This document shows positions 35,086 through 47,194 of a DNA stretch of 64,000 nt, piece after piece. The stretch covers positions 70,001 to 134,000 of the forward strand of contig JAODUP010000141.1 of the NCBI GenBank assembly GCA_025642065.1, written 5' to 3'. Origin of the DNA: Paralvinella palmiformis (taxonomy: Eukaryota; Annelida; Polychaeta; Terebellida; Alvinellidae). The position numbers and the translations under genes are program-made. Under the pieces are notes generated by a model. That model was not told where the DNA came from and ran no database searches. It saw nothing but the letters and a program-made list of their open reading frames with translations. How positions within the stretch are numbered: position 1 is the first letter of the stretch; every line of letters starts with the position of its first letter.

Positions 35086-36566
35086 CTATAAACATTTAAC
35101 TATAATAATCCGAAGAGTTGCAACATAAAGTGACCAATTCTCTGTTTCCATGACTATACCTTTTATGTCAGTTTTTTTACCAATTTCATGCAGTACCTGA
35201 TAGCAGGAGTCATACGAGCATGGATTGACAAATGTAGGTTCACACACATTGAACATTACTGGTATGATTGGTGGCTCGTCACTAGACTGCTCTTCCCTGG
35301 GGTTGTACATCATTGCAATGGATCCCATTTTCGTTTTGTTAATTCAATACAAAATGACTTCAAAAACACTGGGTTGTCATTCATAGTTTTACTTTGACTG
35401 ACAGGTTCTTCATATATACATTTTAATGTGCCCATTAATTCCAGTTTTGACTTATTGATGTTCTGTTTACAATTTGGGCAATTCACCTTGCTTTTGGGGA
35501 TATTCTTCCGTCCACATGAATAACAATTGTTATAAATTGAGGAATGGACATTTTCCTCAACTAAACTATCAATATTATCATTAAACACATCAGAACTATT
35601 GGCACTATTTTCCTGTTCTTTTGCCACACATTGTATCACATCAGTTAAAAATGGATGTATGTGTTGCCTGTAATGCGTGTTCTTAATATCAGGAATCTCA
35701 TCTGTAAATTTCTTGTATGCATCTTCCTGGATTGCTTTCAACACTGGACTATAGCTGACCAGCAGGATCAATTTGAAATATAGCCACCATTGTCACAATG
35801 CGGCATTGGAACTTGCTGTCTTATCTTAACATTCCACTGTCGGTGGAGAATCTGGTTGTTGTCAAATGCGACAACCACATTACCATCAATTTGGTTATTA
35901 CTAACTATCGACAAATTGTTCGATAAGTTTTCCAGAGTACAAAATGCTCATTAGGGTTCATATCAGAAATATGAGATCCCTTCACACCAGAGAGAAAGTA
36001 CACAAGTTCTGAGGTTCTATTATTTAAGAATTTTCTTGGTTCAATATCATTTAACATTTCAAGACCTTTGGAATAAGACAAATTCAAAGATTCAGTTTTT
36101 AGAAAGTAGCTTTCCTAAATGAAATGAAAGTTTCTCTATGTGTTCCTCGTGTAATTGATCTAATGTTGTGAAATCACCCAGGTCAATTATCACAGCTGAT
36201 GTCTGCATCAGTTTATCACATTTACAATTTTCCGTTTGTGTTCCAACATTAAATGAAGAACTAAACCTTTTCTTTCCTGGTGGCTCTGCGTGGTATGCAT
36301 GGGTAGTTGGTTGGGTATTTTGTCGTATGTAACTCTGGCTACAGAGCAGTTACCTTTGCAATCGTTCATCGTTCACAAAAAGATGGATTACCCTTAGTAT
36401 AATTACATCGCATAGTTTTGTTACACAGTTGTAAAGGTTTGTCGTGTGTTTGTACATTTATTAGAACCTTTTTCAAGGTATATGTAGCTGGAATGTTCCA
36501 TTCTTTGTGAAGGAACTCGGAAGCACATTTTGTTTTGAATGTCATATTGTATAGTCTCTTATGCAA
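35086..36566 (-). pseudogene. Broken gene of unknown family inside the 33.6-37.9 kb transposon
   Basis: Minus-strand frames follow in order but are shifted against each other: 36,566-36,366 (Cys-containing start), about 36,300-36,090 (GTQTENCKCDKLM...IIDLGDFTTL), 36,087-35,905 (GLEMLNDIEPRKFL...), about 35,870-35,770 (VVVAFDNNQILHRQWNVK..MPHCDNGGY), 35,771-35,310 (CYSCGRKNIPKSK..CPNC, a zinc-ribbon-like CxxC pair) and 35,328-35,086 (FNVCEPTFVNPCSYDSCYQVLHEIG). At least three frameshifts or stops break it. It resembles multi-copy uncharacterised proteins of cnidarian and lophotrochozoan genomes, possibly the DUF6589 group, from memory only. It could be the transposase or a captured passenger. 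Confidence 0.6.
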
Positions 36567-38729
36567 TTACACCTGAAATAAAATAAAATCAGTTAACTTA
36601 CATGATCAAGTTCAGTTGGAAACATGTCCATCGGCTATAACAAATATCATAGATCTAGCCCTTGTAATCACCCCCTTCAAGTTACACATTTGTAACCCCC
36701 ATTTGTAACCCCCACATGACTATTTAAACCACCAATCTACATCACAATTTTTTGGACCACAAACAAACGCATACACTTTTCAAGTTACACATTTGTAGGC
36801 CCCACAGGACTATTTAAAGTACATCACAAATTAATACAAAATGAATATTTTTGGACCGCAAACAAACACCTTGCATCTCTATAAATGTATGTGTCCAGGG
36901 AGGAGGGATTATACTCTCTGCCTCAAGTTAAAATCTTAAATTAGCAATCGAAAAAAGACTGTTCGCATTCGAGAACTATGTCAAGACCACCGAGTTTACT
37001 TGTAATGAGCCATATAGGCTTAGTTGTACGGAGTAAATCTGCCTGTCTTTACATGCACACATCATGCATGTGTATGTATGTAACACTGCCAATAAACTTT
37101 AAATTGAGAAATTCATCTAGATAGCAAACATTCAACGCCTAGATCAGATTCATAGTTTTTTTTGTACATCAAGAACTTATTTAGTTAAACTCATTAGTCA
37201 TTTACAAAAATTTGGACTGAATAGAAATTAATATATGGTAAAAGGACATGACTTTATGTAAAAGTAACGTCTGTAAAAATATTTTGAAACGGTCTCTAAA
37301 TAAATGTTTAGCATTTACGAAGTTCTAATTCGACCAAATATACATGTATAACTGGCGATAATGGATAATATACACATATGGTGTATTACGTGAACTTCAA
37401 TATAATTAATTTCATCACAAATTACATGAATCGCGTATGAATAATGCATTACGGTAAGACAATTACATGTGTTTGGTAAGAAACATTGGAGGGTTAGCCA
37501 AAGAAAATTAACATTGTGTCAAATACTTACATAGAGTCATAATTTATTACATACAACAGGTCAAATACACATCCATCTAATATTTAAACCTTTTTTTTGT
37601 GACGTTAACAACATACAATCTATTTTTATAAGATTAATTTAGCAAGAAAATTTCAAAAAAACCCCAAAAGAGTCCTTTTCAATCAGCGCTCATCGATCTC
37701 GTGCAGGCATGTTGCGACCTAATTTAGTTTTAGTAAGAAGCTTTGTCATTGGACACACTATCCCACTACCAAACAATCATGTTAATAAATTTAGTAATTG
37801 TAGCCTTACAACTTTATAATACCCCTGCACATTTTACCAGATATTTGGAAATGTCGGGTGTATTCACAGAACGTCAGGTAAAAGTACGAATCGGCCTGGA
37901 CCTGATAAGCGGCCACTCAGAATCTTTGAAGACTTCTCAGTGACGTTATTGGGACTCCCCTTCTAGGACAGCCTGGTACAGACTACTTTTAATGTAATTG
38001 GTATTATTCGTTAATTATTTCAGTGTATAACCATGATCGCTAAAAGAAAAGAGATCCAATATAAAAAGGAACAATCCTGCTTATTTCTATAGGCTTCTGG
38101 ATCGGCTAGTTTTTATGAAAAGTTCGGCTTCGTCCCATAAATATTTGAATTTGCCTTTATAATTAACTAAGCTGATACTTGTAAAATATGAGTAAATCGG
38201 TCTAACCACAGAAAATAAATAATTGAGGAACTATTTCGATATTCCCCAAATCCAAAGAATTAGCAGGAAATACTCAAAATGATATATTTCTAATGGCTTT
38301 CTATGCAGGAAAAGTTGCCCTTAAAATTGAAAGTTATCTGCGTATTATGACAAAGGATTATTTTAATAGACAAATAATGATCGTTTCAATATTGTCATCC
38401 CTTTTCTAGCAAATAGCTTCTTTCATCTTATCGTCTTCTGTTAATTCGTGTCAAAATTGTCTGAAAAGACATCAAACTGCTAAACAAAGTTATTATAATA
38501 GAAAATAAAAGTGTTATGTTATGAAGATTAAGACAATCTATTAAATATAGATTAACATTAATACATTAGAAAATATTAAACACAACTATGGTGCTATTTA
38601 AAGACGCAAATAAATATAAAAATATTCTGTTATCTCTCAACTTCGCTGAATTTAAACAGTCTTAATATTGGTCACAATTGTACATAAAACACCTCAAATA
38701 TATAGACTAGGAATAAGATCTACACAAAT

Positions 38730-38772
38730 CATTAGGTGTGTGTGTGTGTGTGCGCGCGCGCGCGCGTGTGTG

Positions 38773-38815
<43 letters not shown>
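38730..38815. repeat. (GT)n(CG)n(TA)n(GT)n compound microsatellite
   Basis: GT, then CGCGCG, then GTGTATATATATA, then GT; mirrored in position by the pure (CA)n at 18,460-18,524. The alternating purine-pyrimidine CG core favours Z-DNA in principle. Confidence 0.9.
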
Positions 38816-39154
38816 TATAAAGATATTTAAGGCGCTGGCACAGGTGTTATACTTTCATTCAAACAACATTTATAACTCCAAACTGATGTTATAATTAATA
38901 TAAACCGTTATAATTAGAGAAAAATGAAAAACAAATTCTAAAATAATCCAGAAGAGGATAATCTAAATATTAAAAAAACTATGATTAAAACGAAACCAGG
39001 CTTTGTGTCGAACACTACGACCAAGAAAGATTAAGCCTAAAATGGAAAAATTAAATATTAATAGACAGTATGAATAATATATGAATAATAAAAGCATAAA
39101 TCAGAATAAATTCAGATTATTACTAATAGCAGCGATACAACACGACTCAACCCA

Positions 39155-39202
39155 ATAGCAACGACCGGTTTCGACCTATTCAAGTCTTCATCAGGTTGCA
39201 TT
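39155..39202 (-). ncRNA. Minimal (Penelope-type) hammerhead ribozyme motif
   Basis: On the minus strand: GCAAC, then CTGATGA (39,194-39,188), a five-pair stem II GACTT/AGGTC closed by GAAT, then GAAA (39,172-39,169), CCGGTC with cleavage expected after GTC (39,163), and GTTGC, which pairs with the opening GCAAC to form stem I. The stem I pairing can continue with CAAT/ATTG across a bulge. All invariant core bases are present. Stem III is just the palindrome ACCGGT, as in dimeric hammerheads described in Penelope-like elements and related retroelements. It lies at the edge of about 370 bases that the left arm lacks. Confidence 0.8.
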
Positions 39203-40742
39203 GAATTATATATGACACATTTCAATGTACTAGTAACAATCACATCATATTAACTGTACTGTGTTTGATGAATGCCAATCCTTATAGCTGTCACAGTATG
39301 GTGAAGATATGACAACACTGACAATTAACATCTTATCTTATCAAGTGAATGCAACTTTAGTTGTCGTGATAATATTATGAACGGAAATAAAACCATCCAA
39401 ATTCTATTAGTAACAAGAAATTGTATTATATATCACATAACAAATGCTCTAGCGTGTACACTTATATAACACACTGTATACATATTGGTTAATACAAATT
39501 AAGAGATGTGCAATAATCAAATCTTGTTGTCTGCCTCGCGGATGTAAAGTTTGTCGATATTTTGTAGAACAAATTATATTAATGTAATCTGGTTATTTTT
39601 CAGCGTCACACTGCTGACTTAGAGTCATACCGAAGTGAAGCGTTGTTTACAGAATATAACTAGACCAGTATCAAAGTTATAGGAAACAGACAGACAGATA
39701 GACAGACAGACAGACGAATACTCAAATCCGTATAACCGTAAATGTACTTAACACACGAATTTTATCAATCATTAATATGTCCTGGTCACATATGGTTTTT
39801 CAACCTTTGTATTTCAACCATAGCACACATCCTTATACACTTAAAACACTGACAGACCATTATGGCAGCAGTCATTATCTAGGGTGTGTGGACTGGGGAG
39901 TTTTTGGAGGATTTATATTTCTTTGGTGTTATTGGGTATTATTATTATTATTATTATTATTTTTATTTTATAAATTGCATTATCTAACAGCTCGTAGGCT
40001 ATATGAATAGAATATTAATCAGTATATTAGCAATGACGGATGATTTTCATTTGTAATATAAATCATGCCATCTATATATTACCGGAAAGGTATTTCACCC
40101 AGAAATACATTGGTGCAAGAAGTATCTTCATATATTATATATGGGGGGGGGGGGTTTGTCATCACAAAACGATCCGCCGATTTCAATGCCATATTTCATT
40201 TATTCATGCGAAGACCAATTTTATACGAAATAACATTACTTTTTATTTATTAATGCTATACAGATATGTAACAATATGTTATTTTAAGATATTATGTATG
40301 CTTGAATTATTACGATAATGAGGTTTAGCAAAGCCTTATCTAAAACTGAAGAGTGAAAATCAGCATCCCATATCATCAAATTAGATCATGACACCACCAA
40401 TCATAAAGACAACAACCGCCAACAAATATTTAAGCCAAGTTGTCATAGTTATATTTAATTGCAAGTTGTGTACCAGCTTATAAAGTAATAAACCAAATGA
40501 ATGCAAACACAGATAAACTCAAATGAACAATCCCAGCAAACAAATTAAAAGGGAAAAGACTGCAAAATCAAATTGGTCAAAGTGCACAAAATTAGGAAAA
40601 CATGCAGCAAATAATGTAGAAGTGCAAATTATGCTGCAACAGTGTTTGAACCAACATCACGTTTAAAAGACAAACATGTCGTCAAACAGTGCAACTGTGC
40701 AATTGAACAAAATTGGAATACAAAATTAGCATTATTCAATTA

Positions 40743-42388
40743 CAGTAAAGGTTGGTTATAAATAACTAGGATTTAACGAAATAGTAGCTTAAGTCGAAGT
40801 GGGTAGCTGGTCCGGCCAAACGTCCATACGCTTTCATAGTAAAGAAACTGGGATATAACAAAATTTATATAACGCAAACCTGCCTAAGTCAAAGTGATTT
40901 ATAAATCGTGCTGGTTATAACGAAATACGATGTTTTAAATTTCAATTGTCAGTCAGTCCAACGATAATCATTGTGATCATTGGAATCGTAGATGCAACAA
41001 CTAATATGAAAATGAAACAATTAATAGACCTTGCCAATTAAGCTAGTTACATCTGTCGTCAGGGTTTTGAAGTACTACAATCGGGTCGTAAACACGACCC
41101 GTTAATCGCAGAGTCTGGATCACCGTTCCTTTTCAGTGTGTACGCGAGATTTGTTTGTATATTTTAAAGATTATTGCCGGTGATAATACTCCACGATTCC
41201 AACATCCAGTAAAAGAAAAGTAAAGATAAGGTGATATTTAGTACATTTCTATTCAAAGAAGACTGATTTAGTAAACAAAATAGATTAAATTGGAAGTTCA
41301 ATGTGGTAGTTCGCAGAACACATTTCCCGTGTACAAGCACATTATTCGTAGCGAACGTTTATGTATAGGCAGTGGCTTTCCCACAGTGTTTTTTCGATAC
41401 ACATCTTTGGCCATTGATAATAATATCAAAATGGACATGACATTATAATTTTACCAAGACAATTCAGAGATATCTTCAACGGTTTGTTTTATTTGTGGTC
41501 ATTTTTCGTGTAGAACGTTCACCATCCGAGATCGTCTACCAGCAGACTCATGGCGCATGCGCATGTCAGTGATAATGCGCTGGCATAGATAGCATAATTC
41601 TAATAAACAAAGGGGTGTGCTATTTGAATATAAAATACTCATCATATTGTCTTACACAAAACTATCAATTGCTAGAGCAATAATCCAGCATTGATATTTT
41701 GCATTTGTGTATTATTTTACATGAATTAGCGTGAATCAGGAGTTGCTTTTACAATGTAAATAAACCCCGTCTATCGCCATTACAATTTTCAAGCGATACT
41801 AGCGGACTTCTCTAAAGAAATATTTACTCTCATGTTTTCACCTTGCTGACGATAACGACATTTAATAATGGAATATGCTGATCAACAAGAAACTAATCTC
41901 TACCCGGCGGTAACCCGAATTGTAAAAGCCCGCGAAAATTATTTGACAAGGTCTATTGGATTGTTTTCACGACGGAAACATACAATTTTATTGTTACATT
42001 GGCGTTCCAGTAGATGGTGAATAGATATTGATTGACACATGCCACTTTTAAGGGTATTGCGGTGTATAATAAACCGCGAACTTTGGATTGACTTGCTAAA
42101 CTGTTCAAATATCGCAATGGCTATCAAACGTACACCAGTATCTACTGATACAAAGTTGTAAGCACTTGACAAAGTTGACAAAAAAAGTGAAATCTAAAAC
42201 TCAAATTGCTAAAGAATATGATGTTCCGTGTAGCACACTGTCAACATAGTTGAAGAAGAAGAATCGCCAGCCAAACAAGGGTCATTTTCACCAATTATTG
42301 CTCATGCGTCGGTAACTAATATCCGATGCATACATCCGATGCATGAATTCCCAAACCCCTTGAGTTTCGTTATAACCAACCTTTACTG
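40743..42388 (+). mobile_element. Pogo/Tigger-like Tc1-mariner element (deleted)
   Basis: Perfect 19-bp TIRs (CAGTAAAGGTTGGTTATAA) flanked by TA on both sides, the expected target duplication of the Tc1/mariner/pogo superfamily. The interior keeps only a CENP-B-type HTH remnant near the right end, with no DDE domain. It is nested in the 40,028-43,196 element. Confidence 0.85.
42184..42285 (+). pseudogene. CENP-B-type helix-turn-helix remnant of a Tigger transposase
   Basis: The frame reads KVKSKTQIAKEYDVPCSTLST, a stop, then LKKKN, the recognisable N-terminal DNA-binding segment of pogo/Tigger transposases (..IAKEF.VP.STLS..LK). The in-frame stop and the nearby TIR show that the rest has been deleted. 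Confidence 0.75.
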
Positions 42389-42823
42389 TATCTCGATATT
42401 ATGAGATTCATAGTCTTTGATATGTATAAATTGTATTCCCAAACTTAAAATCAGATTATAATTATTGAAATAGGCATTATTATTAATTTTCGATATTTTT
42501 CTAAACCCAATCCTATAATAATATACTATAAAGTGATAATATCAGAGAAATGTATAAACAGCATACTAAATAATGATTGATCGTATGTATAATTAATCTA
42601 TTTACATTTCCATGTAATTACACAACTATACAGAAGAATATAACACTGGGCGATAGTATAAGACTCTGACAACACTGTTAATATTTTGCAAAAACCATCA
42701 GTTCAAAACACGGGATGTGTACAAATGCGCTGGGCGATAATTGCTTCATTTGGCAATATTATATGTATTTAAATCTGTATTTTCCAATTCACCAGCAACT
42801 GCATACACTAAATCTATTAATCA

Positions 42824-42892
<69 letters not shown>

Positions 42893-43477
42893 CAGCGAGA
42901 CTTTAGCATTCTAAAACAACGGAAATTAGCATGATATCTTGCTCGAGATGACTAACAGTGCACTGACGGCGTCTGCTTTTTAACTATATTGATTTTTCAT
43001 TTGGCAATTGCGGCAGCCGCGATTGCAAAATAAAATAAATGTTTCCAAATTATTTAAATACAGCTCCATCAATCCATTGATACGAGACACATGCATAAAA
43101 CCCCATTAGTAATCAATGGTATTAGGTACTGCATTGGGAGTGTTTAGCATGGTAGCAGATAGCAGAGCCCCAAATGATAATCGTCTGTCATTGCTAAGTA
43201 TATATTCATTATTAAGGCTACCTGGGTACATATTAAAACAATTATATTAAGACGACATCATCATCACCATCAACATCATCACATTTATCATAATCAGATC
43301 ATCTAATAGAAATATATTACCTGTTCATAACTAATTACTAATTAACAAACTATTTTGGGGGAATAACTCAGAAATAACACTTATACTTAGGAATAGCCAA
43401 CAGAGGGCGTTGACACAGGAAGTCGCGTACATCGCTACAGCTGCCAATATTCCAACTTCCGGAAGGCATAGCGTACA

Positions 43478-43860
43478 CACAGCCGCTGTTTTCGTTGTTA
43501 TCACCACTGTTTCCATCATCACCACTGTTTTCATCATCACCACTGTTTTCATCATCACCACTGTTTTCATTATCACCACTGTTTTCATCATCACCACTGT
43601 TTTCTGCATCACCACTGTTTTCATCATCACCACTGTTTTCATTATCAGTCTTGTTTTCATCATCACTACTGTTCTTTTCATCACCACTGTTTTCATCATC
43701 ACCACTGTTTTCATCACCACTACTGTTCTTATCATCACCACTGTTCTCATCATCACCGCTGTTTTCATCATCACTACTGTTTTCATCATCACCACTGTTT
43801 TCATCATCACCACTGTTTTCATCATCACCGCTGTTGATATCATCACCACTACCTTCTCCG
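43478..43860 (-). repeat. Right-arm SGDDEN minisatellite (short)
   Basis: About 20 units of the 18-base repeat, reading-frame-consistent from the GSGEGSGDDIN entry to SGDNNENSGC. Much shorter than the left array (about 52 units), so the length changed after duplication. Confidence 0.92.
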
Positions 43861-44289
43861 CTTCCATCATCGTTATCTTCATTCTCCTAAATTGCCCAAG
43901 GAGCATATCCATCGGCCAGTCTACTTCCTGTTATCCAGAAGAAATCATCGTCTGCTGACGTCCTTCGGAGACCGATCCAGATATCTGAGGATCTGTGAAT
44001 TAATAACGCATAATAATACATTGAATTAGCACCAGATTAACATCAGGATATAGGTTCATCATCAACTTAAAGGAACTTAATTTATTTTTAAAAAAAACAA
44101 TAGTACTCTAATAACAGACTAAAACACAACAGAATAACGAGTGAAAAACACAAAAATAACACGCGAATAACACGTTCCTGATACTCGTAAGAAAAAACAG
44201 AATAACAAATAAATAGATGAGAATAAACATCTGAGTAATGTTAGAATAACATTTGAATGACACATAGATACAAGATAATAACATATTAA

Positions 44290-44345
44290 TAAAAAAAAAA
44301 AAAAAAAAAAAAAAAATTTTTTTTTTTTTTTTTATTTTAATTTTA
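44290..44345. repeat. poly(A)-poly(T) junction
   Basis: About 27 A followed by about 20 T, an A/T hairpin. The left arm has no equivalent run at the matching site (about 15,785). The next 200 bases are also unusually homopolymer-rich. Confidence 0.9.
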
Positions 44346-44759
44346 ACATAAAAAAATTTAACACATGAAAACATTTAATAATCCCATTAAATGCAGGTAA
44401 AAACCTCTTAAATGGAAATGGGTACCAAAACAAGTGAATAACAATCTCCATTCCATTGTTGTGAAATTTTCACCACAAAAAATGTTTTCAAAAACGGTAA
44501 AAGGGTGTTTAAATTAAAAACTTTTGAAAATCATTTTCAGCTTGTGATATAATGACGGCCAGATGACTTGATAATGTCTCACATGTAGATTGGCTGTCAT
44601 CAAAATTATCTTCCGTTGTCCTATTGACAACCAGATAGCATGAGTCAGCAAAACTGTGCCACTCTGAAGACGGGCATCTTGAAGCTGGTTATAATAAATG
44701 ATGTTTTTGTATAATAAATATCTACATTGTAAAAGATAACTTATAGAATCCATCTCGCC

Positions 44760-44826
44760 CCCCCTCTATCTGTCTATCTATCTATCTATCATATATTTTC
44801 TCTCTCTCTCATCTCTCTCTCTCTAT

Positions 44827-44868
<42 letters not shown>
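44760..44868. repeat. (CTAT)n/(CT)n/(AT)n compound microsatellite
   Basis: Mirror of the (AT)n(GA)n tract at 15,111-15,192, with additional CTAT units. Confidence 0.85.
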
Positions 44869-44870
<2 letters not shown>

Positions 44871-45058
44871 GCGCCTCCTTGGCCTAACTGATAGCGCGGT
44901 TGACCATATATCTATAGCACCTGGGTTCAAACCCTGGCCGGGCTATGTCAAAAGGGTGTTTCATCCTTCACCTCGCCTCATTACCTTTGGAGGTCACTCG
45001 ACCCAATTAGCCTACCTTGTGCACAAATGTGGCCGTAAAACAGAAACAGTTACAGTTA
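44869..45058 (+). repeat. tRNA-derived SINE, family B, best-preserved copy
   Basis: GGGCGCCTCCTTGGCCTAAC..ATAGCGCGG (A box), GGGTTCAAACCC (B box), GGGCTATGTCAAAAGGGTG, TTTCATCC, and AGCCTACCTTGTGCAC...GGCCGTAAAAC. Orthologous to 15,110-14,962, hence older than the duplication. Confidence 0.8.
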
Positions 45059-45419
45059 CCTTTTAGTTGGTATTGTATTCGTAACATCCGACCCAGTATA
45101 ACTCGTACCCAAGAAAGCCCAAACCCAAGCTAACTCGTATAACAGTCTTAGACAAGACGTATCCATTGTCTGAGACTCTGCCTATTGAATAGCCTCTAGA
45201 ACTTTTTATTTTGTCGGACTATTTCAACATTCAAAAGTTAATACTTTTATTTGTCATACGCATATATCTAAGTTTATAAATATTCATTAATAAAATATAT
45301 AAATAAATCAATAGTACAGTGAAATAATTAAATCCATGTATGAAAGCTTAAAATGCGATTGTTTCGTCAAGTGTCGAAAACGTTAAGTATACTGAAGTAA
45401 ATGGTATGAAATAAAGTAA

Positions 45420-45560
45420 CAATACAATGGTGTTGTATAGCAGTGTATAGTGTGGTAGTGTCTAGAATGGTAGTGTTTAGTGTATCAGTGGTGTAGTATA
45501 TTATTAGTTTGTAATGTAATAGTGGGTAGTGTATCGGTTGTATGGTTTAGTAGTGTGTAG
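45420..45560 (-). repeat. Short counterpart of the 15-bp minisatellite, right arm
   Basis: GTGTAGTAG/TAGTGTTTAGTG-like units, diverged, mirrored to 13,675 onward. It may represent the unexpanded state. Confidence 0.65.
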
Positions 45561-45689
45561 TGGCGTCTCATCGGATTAGAACATGAAATACATTAATCAT
45601 ATCAGACTGATATTGATCGATCTTTTACGACCAGAGATATGGCCAAGCTGTGATAAACTTAATATAAACATTAATGTCAATTTGGTTCT

Positions 45690-46790
45690 AGCACCACACC
45701 AACGACACTTGGATATCTCTGTGTACTCTCTATGGTCTACATATTTTAACAACTCGAACAACCAGCCGCAAACTGACAAATGTTCAACTTTCAATATCGA
45801 CCGAACATTTGATGTTTGATAATTCCTGAAGATTCAATTCTATAATCTTGACCTAGCAACGATTCTGCTTGATCCCCCTGAATCGAGGTGTTCCAAATCG
45901 TGGAAGGTGCAACGCAAACTGGAAAGCCAAAACTCATGACAGCTGAACGGATTAGAGTACATGGCTAAGGGAATGAATTTTAAGGAACGTAACTGGTGGT
46001 GGAAACTTCAAATGACGACTTATGCTGTCGGGTAACAGTGAACTAGAAAGTAGATTCAACGGACATTATATGCAACCTATCCTAGGTTGTATGTGCCATT
46101 GGAAAAAATTGTCTAATCATATTAAACTTGCATCAAGCAAAGAGAAAATTTGCAAGGTTAAAAAGACCCAATTATTCAAATTACCCAATTTATAATATTT
46201 ATATAGAAGTGTATTTTTGTATTAAGTATTGTTGTGCTACTATACGTTTTAATTATATATTTTTCAATGTAATAGCAACTTAAGTTGAATAAGGGGTTAC
46301 ATAAATATTATTATTATTAATGTTGTTGCTGTCATTGTTGTAAGATAAATATATCGTCGGTACCCGCAGTATAACCAAATACCCGGATGTCTAGCCCATC
46401 CATTTGACTTGTGACTCAATTTTATTATGTTTTATTAGGTTTAATTTTGACTGAATATATTTACTGCATACAAATGCCGTAATTATGTTACATAGTTTGT
46501 ACATGGGTCATTCCATATAAAATGGACCAAATTCTTAAAAGTTGCCATATGACCATTGATACAGCTTTTAACCCTGAAAGTTTTACGTCCCTGTGCCAAG
46601 TAATTAAAACGTTATCAGGGCTCAAATAGGGTTAAAAAGTAAGCGCGATTTCGAAAGCGGCATAATTAGAGGTACCCCATGGCACTTCAAATTGGTTTAA
46701 CTCTGAAAATATTTCTTAGTGAAAGCTAAAATTAAGCCAAGTCTCATCATATACATGGTAGAAATAAACGTATGTTATCTCCCACACTAA
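45690..46790. other. Arm-specific segment, no gene recognised
   Basis: Occupies the position of the left-specific 11,770-13,540 segment without resembling it. 46,060-46,320 looks like a LINE 3' untranslated end (AGGGGTTACATAAATATTATTATT). No frame is supportable. Confidence 0.4.
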
Positions 46791-47194
46791 TCTCAAGAAA
46801 ATAGAAGACCTTTGACAAATCGAACTGAATAAAGTCAGACTTGAGCTTGCTTTGTCTCATGTTGTTCATAATTGATACCGATGTATATGTATATTTTATT
46901 TTACCGACTTGTGTCCATTGTCTATTAAAGTGAACTTCCCCTTGTCGCTTGGAAATAATATAATTGTTTTAACTTTAACACAAAAAACTCCAGTGAACGC
47001 GTGTACTAATCGTCTCTAATATGATCTACTGCGTATGCACCAGTACAACATCAGACCGAGACACCAGTCAAACAATAAATGACCATCGAATCTTGGAATG
47101 ATGATGTACGACATGGATGTTTGCTAATTTATCAAATAAACACAAGCTTTATGTGTGTATATTGAGACGACTGTATTTAATCTCAGGTATTATT

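Larger units (their letters stand above)
33557..37903. mobile_element. 4.35-kb DNA transposon with 33-bp perfect terminal inverted repeats
   Basis: 33,557-33,589 (AGGTCCAGGCCG...) is the exact reverse complement of 37,871-37,903, and weaker similarity continues inward for about 15 bases (CTGTG..CACCCGACA). Flanks AATTAGC and GATAAGC form an imperfect 7-bp direct repeat. The left arm shows an uninterrupted site near 19,250. Contents: a broken gene on the minus strand (36,566-35,086), a LINE RT remnant (34.3-34.5 kb), and a 70-bp internal inverted repeat (33,935-34,005 with 35,052-35,122). Superfamily unassigned. Confidence 0.85.
40028..43196. mobile_element. 3.17-kb TIR element with perfect 7-bp target duplication
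   Basis: Ends TAGCAATGACGGATGATTTTC and, inverted, TAGCAATGACAGACGATTATC (about 25 bases, few mismatches). AGTATAT flanks it at 40,021-40,027 and 43,197-43,203. The left arm has the single uninterrupted site at 17,626-17,632. It contains a nested pogo/Tigger-like element and (AT)n at 42,829-42,890. No intact transposase is visible, so it is non-autonomous or decayed. Confidence 0.85.

Noticed and set aside
45583..45819. Overlapping frames on both strands at 45.6-45.8 kb
   Set aside because: No motif, no splice support, and the left-arm homologous part does not preserve either frame.
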